Source of the DNA: Bacillota bacterium
GTDB taxonomy: Bacteria > Bacillota > Bacilli > Paenibacillales > Paenibacillaceae
Assembly (NCBI GenBank): GCA_023391635.1
Contig: JAEWAQ010000083.1
Span: forward strand, 12,938 to 76,937
Length of the DNA: 64,000 nt
Reading direction: 5' to 3'
In this document: positions 42,296 through 51,910 of the stretch, piece by piece
How positions within the stretch are numbered: position 1 is the first letter of the stretch
Layout: each line of letters begins with the position of its first letter
Made by a program: the position numbers and the translations under genes
The notes under the pieces: model-generated
The model's database searches: none
The model's input: the letters and a program-made list of their open reading frames with translations, nothing else
Told to the model about the DNA's origin: nothing

Positions 42296-43438
42296 CTACC
42301 GTTCGTTGCGCGGGCGATTGCGAAGAAATGCCGGAATATCCAGCTGATCGCTCGGGATGCTCTGCGATCCGAACGGGCGCAGATTGCTAGCGGTGCGCAC
42401 TTCGCTCGGTGAAGCGGCGGAGGAAGCTCCGCCTTGGGGCGCTTCCGTCTGCAACGGAGATGCCTGGCGTCTGGTCGGAGGTGCCTTATGCTCGAAGCCG
42501 GTCGCAATAACCGTTACCTTAATATCTTCGCGCATGTTGTCGTCGATGATCGCGCCGAAGATCATTTCCACTTCCGGATCGCAGGCCCCAATGACGATCT
42601 CGGCTGCCTCGTTCACTTCATAGAGCGACAAGTTGGCCCCGCCGGTAATGTTCATGATGACGCCGCGCGCGCCGTCGATTGACGTCTCGAGCAAGGGGCT
42701 CATGATGGCCTTGCGGGCAGCTTCGGACGCCCGGTTCTCGCCATTGGAAACGCCGATACCCATCAGAGCGGATCCGCGCTGGGTCATGATCGTCTTCACG
42801 TCCGCGAAGTCGAGGTTGATCAGTCCCGGTACTTGTATCAGGTCGGAGATGCCTTGGACCGCTTGCAGCAGCACATTATCGGCTATGCGGAACGATTCGG
42901 TCATCGGAGTTTTCTTGTCCACGATTTCGAGCAGGCGATCGTTCGGAATGATGATCAGCGTGTCGACTTTTTCTTTCAATTCCTCGATGCCTTGATCGGC
43001 ATTCTGCGAACGTTTGCGGCCCTCGAACGTGAACGGGCGAGTCACAACGCCGACGGTCAGCGCGCCGCTCTCCCTGGCCAATTCCGCGATGACCGGAGCG
43101 CCGCCCGTTCCGGTGCCGCCGCCCATGCCTGCGGTCACGAATACCATGTCCGCGCCGTTAAGCGAATTGATAATGTATTCGCGGGATTCTTCCGCCGCTT
43201 TCTTGCCGACTTCCGGCTTGGCTCCGGCGCCAAGGCCGCGCGTTAGCTTGTCTCCGATTTGCAGCTTCTGTTCGGATTTCGTAAGCTTAAGCGCCTGCGC
43301 GTCCGTATTCACCGTGATGAAATCGACGCCCTTGACGCCGTTCTCGATCATGCGGTTCACCGCATTGCTGCCGCCGCCCCCTACGCCAATTACTTTGATT
43401 TTCGCGAGCGGTTCCATTTCATAATCAAACTCCAACAT
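42296..43438 (-). CDS. ftsZ: Cell-division GTPase FtsZ
   Basis: The product has 380 residues. The GTP-binding signature GGGTGTG is at about 106-112, with NTDAQAL near 44 and the T7 loop NLDFADVKTIM near 208. The C-terminal linker (about 320-365) is Pro/Ser/Ala-rich, and the conserved tail DIPAFLRNR binds FtsA and SepF. It forms the division ring. GAGGAGG lies upstream. Transcribed with ftsA; a terminator follows. Confidence 0.97.
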   Translation of the reverse strand: MLEFDYEMEPLAKIKVIGVGGGGSNAVNRMIENGVKGVDFITVNTDAQALKLTKSEQKLQIGDKLTRGLGAGAKPEVGKKAAEESREYIINSLNGADMVFVTAGMGGGTGTGGAPVIAELARESGALTVGVVTRPFTFEGRKRSQNADQGIEELKEKVDTLIIIPNDRLLEIVDKKTPMTESFRIADNVLLQAVQGISDLIQVPGLINLDFADVKTIMTQRGSALMGIGVSNGENRASEAARKAIMSPLLETSIDGARGVIMNITGGANLSLYEVNEAAEIVIGACDPEVEMIFGAIIDDNMREDIKVTVIATGFEHKAPPTRRQASPLQTEAPQGGASSAASPSEVRTASNLRPFGSQSIPSDQLDIPAFLRNRPRNER

Positions 43439-43485
43439 CTAACAAACTCCTCCTCGCTTCGCTTGAGCCTTGCATAAGCGGCGGC

Positions 43486-44730
43486 TTATATGAATTCTTT
43501 GAATAAATTTTTGAACCATTCCTTGATGCCGGGTTTGCCGGCATCCTCCCCTGCTGAGGACTTATTCCTTGCCGGGCGCTTCGTTCCGCCTGTAACCCTT
43601 GTCCGGATGTACTTGACGACATACTGAATCATGCCGACGCCGCTGCTGAACGAAGGATCCCGAACGCCGATATAATCCGGCACCGCGATGCGGACGCTTG
43701 CTTCCAGTTCGGATTGCGCCAGCGGCAGCACACTCGGCATTGACACCGTTCCGCCGGTCAACACATACCCGTTGATCTTGTCCAGATAGCCGAGACGCTT
43801 CACTTCTTGCCGGATCATATGGAAAATTTCCTGCATCCGGGGTTCGATGATGTTCGCCAGGTCCACCTGGGAAAATTCCTTCTCCACGTTCGTGCCAACA
43901 CGCATCACCTTGAACTTCTGATCGTCGTCGGCATCGTCGATTCTGGCACAGCCGTATTTGAGCTTGATCTTCTCGGCATGCTCCGTCTGGGTCTTCAGAC
44001 CGTAGCAGATGTCGCTCGTCACGTAATCTCCGCCGATCGGCAACGTCGACACGGCAGCAAGGCTGCCGCCTTCGAAGATGGCCAGCGTCGCCGCGCCCGC
44101 TCCAATGTCCGCCAGCACGGTGCCCATCATCTTCTCGTCCTTGGACAAAGCCATCATACCCGAAGCCAGCGACATGAGAATGATGCCTGAAATTCGCAAG
44201 CCCGCCTTCTCCACGCAGCGCATCAGATTATGTACGGCTGCCTTCGTTCCCGTGATGATCGTGCATTCCACTTCCAGCCGGACGCCGATCATGCCTCGCG
44301 GGTCTTGGATGTCGCCTTGCCCGTCCACCAGAAATTGCTTGGGTACCAGATTGATGATTTCACGCTCGGGGGGCAACGCCACGACCCGGGCCGCTTGCAG
44401 GACGCGCTCGATATCCTCTTGTCCGATCTCGCGATCTTCGTTGGATACGGCGACGACGCCATGGTTCGTCTGCAAAGCAATGTGATTGCCGGCGATGCCG
44501 ACATACACTTCGTCGATCGTAATGCCGACCATGCGTTCCGCATGATCGACCGCATTGCGGATAGATTGAACGGTCTGGTCAATATCGACAATGGCGCCTT
44601 TGCGAATCCCATCGGATTCCGCGGATCCGACGCCAATGATGTTAATGGCCCCGTTACTGATTTCCCCGATAATCACCCGGATCTTGGACGTACCGATATC
44701 CAGGCTGACGATGAGGTCATTGCTGCTCAA
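43486..44730 (-). CDS. ftsA: Cell-division protein FtsA
   Basis: The product has 414 residues. This actin-like ATPase links FtsZ to the membrane. The phosphate-1 motif is LDIGTSKIRVIIGE near residue 10, and ADIGAGAATLAIFEGG follows near 204. The 1C domain and a C-terminal amphipathic helix (EWFKNLFKEF) are present. TTG at 44730 has GGAGGT eight bases upstream. Unlike Bacillus subtilis, no ylxW, ylxX or sbp lies between divIB and ftsA. Confidence 0.97.
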   Translation of the reverse strand: MSSNDLIVSLDIGTSKIRVIIGEISNGAINIIGVGSAESDGIRKGAIVDIDQTVQSIRNAVDHAERMVGITIDEVYVGIAGNHIALQTNHGVVAVSNEDREIGQEDIERVLQAARVVALPPEREIINLVPKQFLVDGQGDIQDPRGMIGVRLEVECTIITGTKAAVHNLMRCVEKAGLRISGIILMSLASGMMALSKDEKMMGTVLADIGAGAATLAIFEGGSLAAVSTLPIGGDYVTSDICYGLKTQTEHAEKIKLKYGCARIDDADDDQKFKVMRVGTNVEKEFSQVDLANIIEPRMQEIFHMIRQEVKRLGYLDKINGYVLTGGTVSMPSVLPLAQSELEASVRIAVPDYIGVRDPSFSSGVGMIQYVVKYIRTRVTGGTKRPARNKSSAGEDAGKPGIKEWFKNLFKEFI

Positions 44731-44790
44731 ACGGTGGCACCTCCCGTAGATCGATGAAAATGAGAGCGATGAAGGGATGTATCCTTATGT

Positions 44791-44819
44791 TTATTCCACA
44801 TCCGCGAGGTTTTCCCTCT
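44791..44819 (-). promoter_or_regulatory. Sigma-H-like promoter before ftsA
   Basis: On the leftward strand AGAGGGAAA (complement of 44811-44819) is followed after 11 bp by GTGGAATAA (complement of 44791-44799). The -10 fits RNNGAATWW fully and the -35 differs from RNAGGAWWW at one base. Bacillus ftsA also has a sigma-H promoter. Confidence 0.65.
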
Positions 44820-44921
44820 TTTTTCAACAATTTTTTTAAGTGGCTATGATAGGTTATCGATGACTGAGCATCGAAAGTTTGTCCAAATCAGCCATCATAG
44901 AAATTCTAGCATTATTTTTCT

Positions 44922-45704
44922 CTATTGAGTAGTGCCGTTGTCCTTATGTTTATCAGGTTCTTCGGTTTCTCCGCTGGTAATTTGTGCCGAATAGGGCAAA
45001 TAGGTGTCTGCTTCCAGCATCACAATCTGTCCGGGCTCTCTGTTTTCCACGATTTCGCTGAGATAAGGAATCTTGTCGGCCAGCTTGGAGACGGTCGTCA
45101 CAACCTCGAAACGCGAGCGGGTAAACAGCTTGATTCGATCCGGGTACGCTTTGGAAGGATCGGGCTTGATCTCGGACAAATCGGACAGCAGCGCCCCCGG
45201 CATGGAAGCCAGCGTGCGGCACAAAGCTTCCCGTACGGCGTCGTCCGGCTTCCATCCGGTCAGGATGGGCTTGTCCGGCAGCTCGCCCGAACCGACCGGC
45301 AGCGCCAGCCCATTCTCCAGCACGACCCGCAAGGCGCCGTCCTCGCCGATCTCAAGCGCCACTTCTCCATACTCTTTCACCCGAATTTCGACCTTTCCGG
45401 GAAACTTCTTGATGACCTGCACATCCTTGACGGGAGGCAACAGCTTGACGCGCCCCGCCAATTCGCCCGAACTCGGCGTGAAGAAGGAGTCGCCCTGCGC
45501 CAACCCCAGCTTCTCCCTTACTTGCGCCTCGGTAAGATGGAGGATTCCGTCTACTTCGACTTGAGAAACTTTCGACAGCGAAGATCGGAAAAACAGGATG
45601 ACCAGGACGATGACGAACAACAAGATCACGATGACCATCAATTTCCCGATCCGGCGTTTCGGGACTTCGGGTTCCCGCTGCAAGGCGGGAATCCGCTCTC
45701 TCAT
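44922..45704 (-). CDS. divIB: Cell-division protein DivIB (FtsQ)
   Basis: The product has 260 residues. A basic cytoplasmic tail and one transmembrane helix (about 25-45) precede a POTRA domain (SQVEVDGILHLTEAQVREKLGL) and the FtsQ/DivIB beta domain. It stabilises the divisome at the septum with FtsL and DivIC. ATG 45704 has AGGGGGGA six bases upstream; a longer start at 45725 is less likely. It lies 84 bp after murA. Confidence 0.92.
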   Translation of the reverse strand: MRERIPALQREPEVPKRRIGKLMVIVILLFVIVLVILFFRSSLSKVSQVEVDGILHLTEAQVREKLGLAQGDSFFTPSSGELAGRVKLLPPVKDVQVIKKFPGKVEIRVKEYGEVALEIGEDGALRVVLENGLALPVGSGELPDKPILTGWKPDDAVREALCRTLASMPGALLSDLSEIKPDPSKAYPDRIKLFTRSRFEVVTTVSKLADKIPYLSEIVENREPGQIVMLEADTYLPYSAQITSGETEEPDKHKDNGTTQ

Positions 45705-45788
45705 CCGTTGTCCCCCCTTGTCCAACCGAGCGGTAAAAACGGCCCCGCACCGGGAAACCGGCCAGTGCGGGGACTTGAAACTTCCAGC

Positions 45789-47063
45789 TTATTGGGCAAC
45801 GAGGCTTTCATTCGATTCCCGAATGACGGCCCCGCCCAGCTCGCAGAACATCCGTTCAATCCGTTCGTAACCTCTGTCGATATGGTGGATCTGTTCGACG
45901 ACCGTTCGGCCTTGCGCGGCGAGGCCCGCAATGACCAGCGCGGCGCCCGCGCGCAAGTCCGTCGCTTCCACCGTCGCCCCGTAGAGCGCGGGAACGCCGC
46001 GGATGATGGCGTTGTTCAAGTCGACGCGAATATCCGCTCCCATGCGGCACAATTCGTCCACGTGTTTGAATCGGCCTTCGAAAATCGTTTCTTTCATCAC
46101 GCTTGCGCCGTCCGCTAAAGCAAGCAGCGTCATCACTTGCGCTTGCAGATCGGTCGGAAAGGCCGGGTACGGAGATGTGACGATCCGCTCCACCGATTTC
46201 GGTCTTTCCGGCGCACTAACTTTGATTATATCATTATCGACCGCAATTTGAATACCGGCTCTCCTCAATAGATGTATCAACGTGGCAAGGTGGGCAGGCT
46301 CGGCGCCTTCGATCGTCACCTGGCCCCGGGTAGCCGCAGCCGCGACCATAACCGTACCCGTTACGATCCGATCCGGAATGATCCGGAATTCGCCGCCGCG
46401 AAGCTCGCTGACGCCGTCGATCGTAACGGTATCCGTACCGGCCCCATGCACCTGCGCGCCCATCATGTTGAGAAAAGCCTGCAAATCCTGGATTTCCGGC
46501 TCTCGGGCAGCACCGACGATGATCGTGCGGCCCTTGGCTTGCGCGGCAGCCATCATCAGGTTCTCCGTGGCGCCAACGCTAGGGAAATCCAGAATGATTT
46601 CCGCCCCCCGCAATTCACCGGCCCGGCACACGATCCGGCTGCCCTTTTCCATAATATCCGCGCCGAGTGCCGCAAGGCCCCGCAGATGGAGATCGATTTT
46701 GCGTTCGCCGATCGCGCATCCGCCCGGCTGATAAAGCTGAACTTCGCCGAATCTGGCCAGCAGCGGCCCCGTCAGGAACACCGAGGAACGCATCTGTCGC
46801 ATCAAGAACTCGGGAATGTGGGAGGAGGTTACCTGGGAAGAATCGACAACGACAGACCGGTCATCGTACCGGGCCGAGCAGCCTAGACATCTCATGATGT
46901 CAAGCATGACTTCGATGTCCAACAGTCGGGGGACATTGCGGATCGCAACGCTGTCCTTCGCCATCAAGCTGGCGGCCAGGATCGGCAATGCGGCATTTTT
47001 GGCTCCGTGGATACGTATGGTGCCCGAAAGCGGCACGCCGCCTTCAATCACCAATTTGTCCAA
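45789..47063 (-). CDS. murA: UDP-GlcNAc 1-carboxyvinyltransferase
   Basis: The product has 424 residues and makes the first committed step of peptidoglycan precursor synthesis. The conserved Lys lies in IHGAKNAALPILAA near residue 22. The active-site Cys that binds PEP and fosfomycin lies in the LYQPGGCAIGERK loop near residue 117. TTG at 47063 has GGAGGTG seven bases upstream. murA lies inside the dcw cluster between murB and divIB, a Paenibacillus-like order that differs from Bacillus. Confidence 0.95.
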   Translation of the reverse strand: MDKLVIEGGVPLSGTIRIHGAKNAALPILAASLMAKDSVAIRNVPRLLDIEVMLDIMRCLGCSARYDDRSVVVDSSQVTSSHIPEFLMRQMRSSVFLTGPLLARFGEVQLYQPGGCAIGERKIDLHLRGLAALGADIMEKGSRIVCRAGELRGAEIILDFPSVGATENLMMAAAQAKGRTIIVGAAREPEIQDLQAFLNMMGAQVHGAGTDTVTIDGVSELRGGEFRIIPDRIVTGTVMVAAAATRGQVTIEGAEPAHLATLIHLLRRAGIQIAVDNDIIKVSAPERPKSVERIVTSPYPAFPTDLQAQVMTLLALADGASVMKETIFEGRFKHVDELCRMGADIRVDLNNAIIRGVPALYGATVEATDLRAGAALVIAGLAAQGRTVVEQIHHIDRGYERIERMFCELGGAVIRESNESLVAQ

Positions 47064-47080
47064 GCGGTTTCACCTCCGGG

Positions 47081-47986
47081 TTACCGTTCACCCATCAGGA
47101 GAACCTCCGGCACGAGTCGGATTCCGAAGCGATCTTCGATGGTGCTTTGAATTCTCCCGATGAGGGTAAGAACGTCCTCAGCCGTTGCACCGCCGAGATT
47201 GACGATGAAGTTGGCATGGATTGGGGAGACTTCGGCCCCGCCCTCCCGCGCGCCTTTAAGGCCGGCGGCCTCGATCAGCCTGGCGGCATGGTCGCCTGGC
47301 GGATTGCGGAACACGCTGCCTGCGGTCGCTTGCTGCAAAGGCTGCGTGCGGCGGCGGCGGTCCTTGTAGGAGGCCATCGCTGCCGCGATTTCCTTGCGGT
47401 CGCCCTGTTCCAGATGGAACACGGCTCGGGTGACGATTCCGCGGCGCTCCTGCAGCACGGAATGCCGATAAGAGAACTTCATCTGCTCCCTGTTCAATGT
47501 CGCTTCATTTCCGTCTTCCCATACGATGTCGGCTGACTGAAATAGGCGTGATACGTCCGAGCCGTGCGCTCCGGCATTCATATAGACGGCCCCGCCTACC
47601 GAACCGGGAATTCCTCCCGCGAACTCCAGCCCGGTAAGCCCCTCCTTGCCGGCGAGCACCGACAGCTTGATGAAGGAATACGAAGCGCCTGCAGTCACCA
47701 TATTCCCATCGAAGCTGGCTTCTCCGAATGCGTCGCCCAGCTTGATGATGACGCCGCGGTAGCCTTTGTCGGTGGCCAGCGTATTCGACCCGCGGCCCAG
47801 CACCTGCCAGTTCACGCTGTGGCGGTGCAGCAGTCGGAGCAAATGGGAGAGCTCCTCGCGATTCTCGGGGATGACGAGCGCGTCTGCGGGACCTCCGATT
47901 TTCCAAGTGGTATGCGATGAGAGCGATTCGTCGAATCGAACTTCGCCGACCCGGGCCTTCTTCAATTCCGCGATCCACTGCATCAT
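47081..47986 (-). CDS. murB: UDP-N-acetylmuramate dehydrogenase
   Basis: The product has 301 residues and reduces enolpyruvyl-UDP-GlcNAc with NADPH and FAD. FAD-binding signatures are TTWKIGGPADAL near residue 26, LGRGSNTLATDKGY near 63 and LEFAGGIPGSVGGAVYMNAGA near 120. RRRRTQPLQQATAGSVFRNPP carries the catalytic region of type II MurB enzymes. GAGAGGAGG lies before ATG 47986. About 180 bp separate it from murG; no clear promoter could be fixed in that gap. Confidence 0.96.
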   Translation of the reverse strand: MMQWIAELKKARVGEVRFDESLSSHTTWKIGGPADALVIPENREELSHLLRLLHRHSVNWQVLGRGSNTLATDKGYRGVIIKLGDAFGEASFDGNMVTAGASYSFIKLSVLAGKEGLTGLEFAGGIPGSVGGAVYMNAGAHGSDVSRLFQSADIVWEDGNEATLNREQMKFSYRHSVLQERRGIVTRAVFHLEQGDRKEIAAAMASYKDRRRRTQPLQQATAGSVFRNPPGDHAARLIEAAGLKGAREGGAEVSPIHANFIVNLGGATAEDVLTLIGRIQSTIEDRFGIRLVPEVLLMGER

Positions 47987-48166
47987 CAGGAAGTTCCTCC
48001 TCTCGCCTGGTCAATCTTTACCCCCAAGAACCGTACGGCCGGCCATGCTGCCTCGCACAGCTGCGGCTGTCACGATCACCTTGTATCCTATGTATGGCTA
48101 CTGGGCATGGTGACAATCGCCCAGTTGGCTTGATTTCAATATGGAATTTTGCAGCTTGCGCTCATT

Positions 48167-49276
48167 TTAACGCGCGCCGACGATCCGGGTCAATTGCGCC
48201 ACGATCGCATCCGCCGCATCTGGCTTGCCTAGCGCGCGTGCAGCTTCCGACATGGCCCCGTGCCGTTCCCGGTTGGTCATGATATCCCGGACGCCGGAAA
48301 GCAGCGAATCGCCGGTCAGATCGCGCTCAAGAATCATGATGGCGGCGCCGGCATCCGCCAGCGACTTCGCATTCGGCTCCTGGTGGTTGTTCGTTACGTT
48401 CGGCGAAGGAACGAGAATCGAAGGCATGCCAAGTGCGGTAAACTCCGACAGCAGCGACGCGCCGGCGCGGCTCACGACAAGCGAAGCGGCCGCGAGCACA
48501 TCGGGCATGTTGTGGATATAAGGGACGATGTGCAATTTTGATGCAGCGGCAGTATCCAGCCCCTGAACGCGAGTCAGCGTCTCCTCATGGAATCGTTCTC
48601 CCGTTACCAGCACGCCATGAACGCCCGGCAAATCCGCCAATCCCGGCGCCATGGCGATCGCCGCCTCGTTCAAGGCCCGCGCCCCGCTGCTGCCGCCTAC
48701 GACGACGAAGAACGGCGTGCCTGCAGGCAGATTCAGCGATTTGAAGCCGCGGCCGGCATCTCCGCCCAGCACCGCCGAAGCGCAAGGATTGCCCGCATCG
48801 ACGACATCGGATACGCGCTTGAAATAGGGCAACGATTCCCGGAAACTGACCGAAACCGCATCCGCATAACGGCTCAAAAATTTGTTCGTCAAACCCGGCT
48901 CCACGTTCTGTTCGTGCAGCAGCGTCGGAATGCCGAGCCGGGACGCCGCATAGACGACGGGCCCGCATACGTAGCCTCCGGTGCCGATGACGGCATCCGG
49001 CTTGAACTGGCGCAGCAGCGCCTTGGAACGGCGCACGCCTTGCCAGAAGCGGGCGACCGTCCGCACGTTGTCCCAAGACAGCTTGCGGCGGAACCCGGTG
49101 ATATCGATCGCCTCGAACGCGATGTCTTGCTGCGGCACGATCCGGCTCTCCATCCCGCGCCGGCCGCCGATGTAGAGCAGCTCCGCGCCGGGATGGCGCG
49201 CATGGACCGCCCTGCCGATCGCGAGAGCGGGATAAATATGGCCGCCCGTTCCTCCCCCGGTCAATACGACGCGCAT
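48167..49276 (-). CDS. murG: UDP-GlcNAc undecaprenyl-PP-MurNAc-pentapeptide transferase
   Basis: The product has 369 residues and converts lipid I to lipid II at the inner membrane face. The N-terminal glycine-rich loop GGGTGGHIYPALAI is at about residues 6-20. GTGGYVCGPVVYAA is near 95, and the C-terminal donor-binding SRAGASLLSEFTALGMPSIL near 265 completes the GT-B fold. GAGGTG precedes ATG 49276. It lies seven bases after ftsW. Confidence 0.97.
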   Translation of the reverse strand: MRVVLTGGGTGGHIYPALAIGRAVHARHPGAELLYIGGRRGMESRIVPQQDIAFEAIDITGFRRKLSWDNVRTVARFWQGVRRSKALLRQFKPDAVIGTGGYVCGPVVYAASRLGIPTLLHEQNVEPGLTNKFLSRYADAVSVSFRESLPYFKRVSDVVDAGNPCASAVLGGDAGRGFKSLNLPAGTPFFVVVGGSSGARALNEAAIAMAPGLADLPGVHGVLVTGERFHEETLTRVQGLDTAAASKLHIVPYIHNMPDVLAAASLVVSRAGASLLSEFTALGMPSILVPSPNVTNNHQEPNAKSLADAGAAIMILERDLTGDSLLSGVRDIMTNRERHGAMSEAARALGKPDAADAIVAQLTRIVGAR

Positions 49277-49283
49277 GGACGTT

Positions 49284-50381
49284 TCACCTCGAATAACGGG
49301 ATAATTGCAATAAAATGCCGAGTGCGGTGAGCAGCAGCGTCAGCGACGAACCGCCATAGCTGACGAGCGGCAGCGTAATGCCCGTAACGGGCATCAAGCC
49401 GATCACGACGCCGATGTTGATGAGCACCTGAACGGCGATAATGCCGACGATCCCCGCCGCCAGCAAGCTGCCGAACGGATCGTCGATCGTGATCGCCGTG
49501 CGCATGCCCCGCCAGATCAAGATCAGGAACAAGAGCAGCAGCAACGCTCCGCCGATAAACCCGAGTTCCTCCGCCAGAATCGAGAAGATGAAGTCCGTCT
49601 GCGGCTCGGGTAAATAATTGTACTTCTGGCGGCTCATGCCTAGCCCTAATCCGACCAGTCCCCCGGGACCGATCGCGTACATCGATTGGATCGACTGATA
49701 ACCGGCGCCGAGCGGGTCTTGCCAAGGATCAAGAAACGCCGTGATCCGCTGCAAGCGATACGGGGCGGCGGCGATGAGCCCGCCCAAGCCGGCCAAGCCA
49801 AGCAAGGCCAAACCGCCGAGATGGGACAGCCTGGCGCCCGCCGCGAAGATGACGAGCAGCGAAGCTCCGAGCATGACAACACCCGTGCCCAGGTCGGGCT
49901 GCAGCATGATCAAGCCGAACGCGGCACCGGCAATCGCCAGCGGAGGGAGCAGTCCCTCCCGGAAGGACGCCATCTTGTCCTGACGCTCCGAAAGCAGGCG
50001 AGCGATGAACAAGACCATCGCCAGCTTCATGAATTCGGAAGGCTGGATGCCAAGCGAGCCGATGCCAAGCCAGCTGCGCGCCCCGCCCCGCCAGACGCCG
50101 ATGCCCGGGATGAGCACGATAACGAGCAGCCCGAAGCAGACGAGCAGGAGCGGAGCGGCGTATTTGCGCCAAACCTTGTAATCGACGTTCATTGTCACGA
50201 ACATCGCGCCGATGCCAAGCAGCGCAAAGATCAACTGCCGCTTCACATAGTAATACGGATCGCCGTAATCATGAAAAGCTGCAACGGCGCTGGCGCTGTA
50301 CACCATCACGACGCCGATGGCCAATATGCCGAGCGTAGCGGCAATCATCCATAGATCGGGGACGGAACGGGTCTTGGCCAT
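49284..50381 (-). CDS. ftsW: SEDS glycosyltransferase FtsW/SpoVE
   Basis: The product has 365 residues with about ten transmembrane helices. SEDS-family motifs include LGIGSLGIQPSEFMKLAMVL near residue 110 and a C-terminal GITLPLVSYGGSSLTLLLTALGIL. It polymerises peptidoglycan at the septum or spore cortex together with its partner PBP. Only one such gene is in the cluster, so it may serve as either FtsW or SpoVE. ATG 50381 has GAGGTG nine bases upstream. Confidence 0.93.
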   Translation of the reverse strand: MAKTRSVPDLWMIAATLGILAIGVVMVYSASAVAAFHDYGDPYYYVKRQLIFALLGIGAMFVTMNVDYKVWRKYAAPLLLVCFGLLVIVLIPGIGVWRGGARSWLGIGSLGIQPSEFMKLAMVLFIARLLSERQDKMASFREGLLPPLAIAGAAFGLIMLQPDLGTGVVMLGASLLVIFAAGARLSHLGGLALLGLAGLGGLIAAAPYRLQRITAFLDPWQDPLGAGYQSIQSMYAIGPGGLVGLGLGMSRQKYNYLPEPQTDFIFSILAEELGFIGGALLLLLFLILIWRGMRTAITIDDPFGSLLAAGIVGIIAVQVLINIGVVIGLMPVTGITLPLVSYGGSSLTLLLTALGILLQLSRYSR

Positions 50382-50428
50382 GAAACACGACACCTCGCGT
50401 ACTTGTGGAAGTGGGGACAAGCCCCCTT

Positions 50429-51895
50429 CTACAACGTATGCGCCGATTGCTTAAACATGCGGCCGCGGTCTTCAAAGGAGGGAAACATGTCCCAACTCGC
50501 GCAAGCCGGCGACAGCAGCACCGTATCCCCGGGCTGCGCCATGGCGGCTGCCGCTTCGACGGCTCTGCGGAGCGTGCTTTCGGCGTCATATTCAGGTTCG
50601 ACGATAATCACCTTGTCCAAACCTGCCGTCTGCGCCACCTTGCGCAGCTTCCCCCTCGTCTCCCCTAGCGCCACCAGTCCTTTCAACCGCGTTCGGAAAA
50701 TGGGCAGCAGATCCATGTAATCGGAACCGCGGTCCAGCCCGCCTGCAATCAGGATCAGCGGGGAAGGGAGCGACAGCACCGACATCGTCGTTGCCATCGG
50801 ATTCGTCGCCTTCGAATCGTTGTAATAATGCACGCCGCCCAGCTTGCCTACGTATTCCAGACGGTGCTCCACACCCCGAAATGTGCGCAAGGGCTCATCG
50901 AGCTGCGCCGGATCGGCGCCGGCGGACAGCGCCACGGCGATCGCCGCGAGCGCGTCGGCCGTGTTGTGGCGGCCGGGAATGCCGAGGTCGCACACCCGAA
51001 TGATGCGCTGCTCGTTGCCGTCGAATCCGCGATACACGATCCACCTGTCCGCATCTTTAACCGCAACCGCCCCCCCAACCTCCTCGTCTGTTTCCGTTTC
51101 GGAAGGTTTCACCGACGAATAGGGCGGGTCGACGAATACACCCTCAGATAGCCTGGAGACGAGCGAGAACGGCAGCTTGCGTGCGGCGAATCGCTCCGAC
51201 AATGCCACACATCCCGGATCGTCAGCGTTGTAGATAGCTGTATCATCCGGCGTCTGATTCGCGAACAACTTCTCCTTGGATCCGACATAATCCGCCATCG
51301 TCCCATGGTAGTCCAGGTGTGTCTCCGCCAGATTCAACAGACAGGCGATGCGCGGCCGGAAATCCTTCGTGCCCTTGAGCTGGAAGCTGCTGAGCTCCGC
51401 GACCAGCCAGCCGTCCGGCCGCACTTCTCCCGCCGCCTCGGACAGCGGACGGCCGATGTTGCCGGCTACGAGCGGATGCAGACCCGCTGCTTCGAGCAGC
51501 GCTCCGGTCCACGACGTCGTCGTCGTCTTGCCGTTGGAACCGGTGATGCCAATGATCGGAGCGACGGATATTTGGCTGGCGACCTCGACCTCTGTCACGA
51601 TTTCCACACCGATCCGCTGCGCCTCGGCGACAGGAGACGCCGAATACGGAATACCCGGGTTTTTGACCAGCAGCGCGACGCGCTCGTCCACCAATCCGTC
51701 CGGATGTCCTCCACATACAACAGAAACACCCAAAGCCTCGAGTTCCTCTGCTTCGGGACACGCGTCTCTCGGTTTGTTGTCATTCGCCACGACATCGGCG
51801 CCGATGCCGTGGAACAGCTTGGCTGCGGCAACTCCGCTGCGCGCGAGTCCGAGGACGATGACTTTGCGTCCCCGGTAATCCGCCAGTCGCATCAT
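50429..51895 (-). CDS. murD: UDP-MurNAc-L-alanine:D-glutamate ligase
   Basis: The product has 488 residues and adds D-Glu to the cytoplasmic precursor. The N-terminal Rossmann domain begins VIVLGLARSGVAAAKLFHG. The ATP loop is ITGSNGKTTTTSW near residue 116, and the C-terminal domain has HRLEYVGKLGGVHYYNDSKATNP near 355. A stretch of about 15 residues near 280 (acidic, ETETDEE) is an apparent insertion. It overlaps nothing; the gap to mraY is 15 bp. Confidence 0.96.
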   Translation of the reverse strand: MMRLADYRGRKVIVLGLARSGVAAAKLFHGIGADVVANDNKPRDACPEAEELEALGVSVVCGGHPDGLVDERVALLVKNPGIPYSASPVAEAQRIGVEIVTEVEVASQISVAPIIGITGSNGKTTTTSWTGALLEAAGLHPLVAGNIGRPLSEAAGEVRPDGWLVAELSSFQLKGTKDFRPRIACLLNLAETHLDYHGTMADYVGSKEKLFANQTPDDTAIYNADDPGCVALSERFAARKLPFSLVSRLSEGVFVDPPYSSVKPSETETDEEVGGAVAVKDADRWIVYRGFDGNEQRIIRVCDLGIPGRHNTADALAAIAVALSAGADPAQLDEPLRTFRGVEHRLEYVGKLGGVHYYNDSKATNPMATTMSVLSLPSPLILIAGGLDRGSDYMDLLPIFRTRLKGLVALGETRGKLRKVAQTAGLDKVIIVEPEYDAESTLRRAVEAAAAMAQPGDTVLLSPACASWDMFPSFEDRGRMFKQSAHTL

Positions 51896-51910
51896 ATCGC
51901 TTATGCCCCT

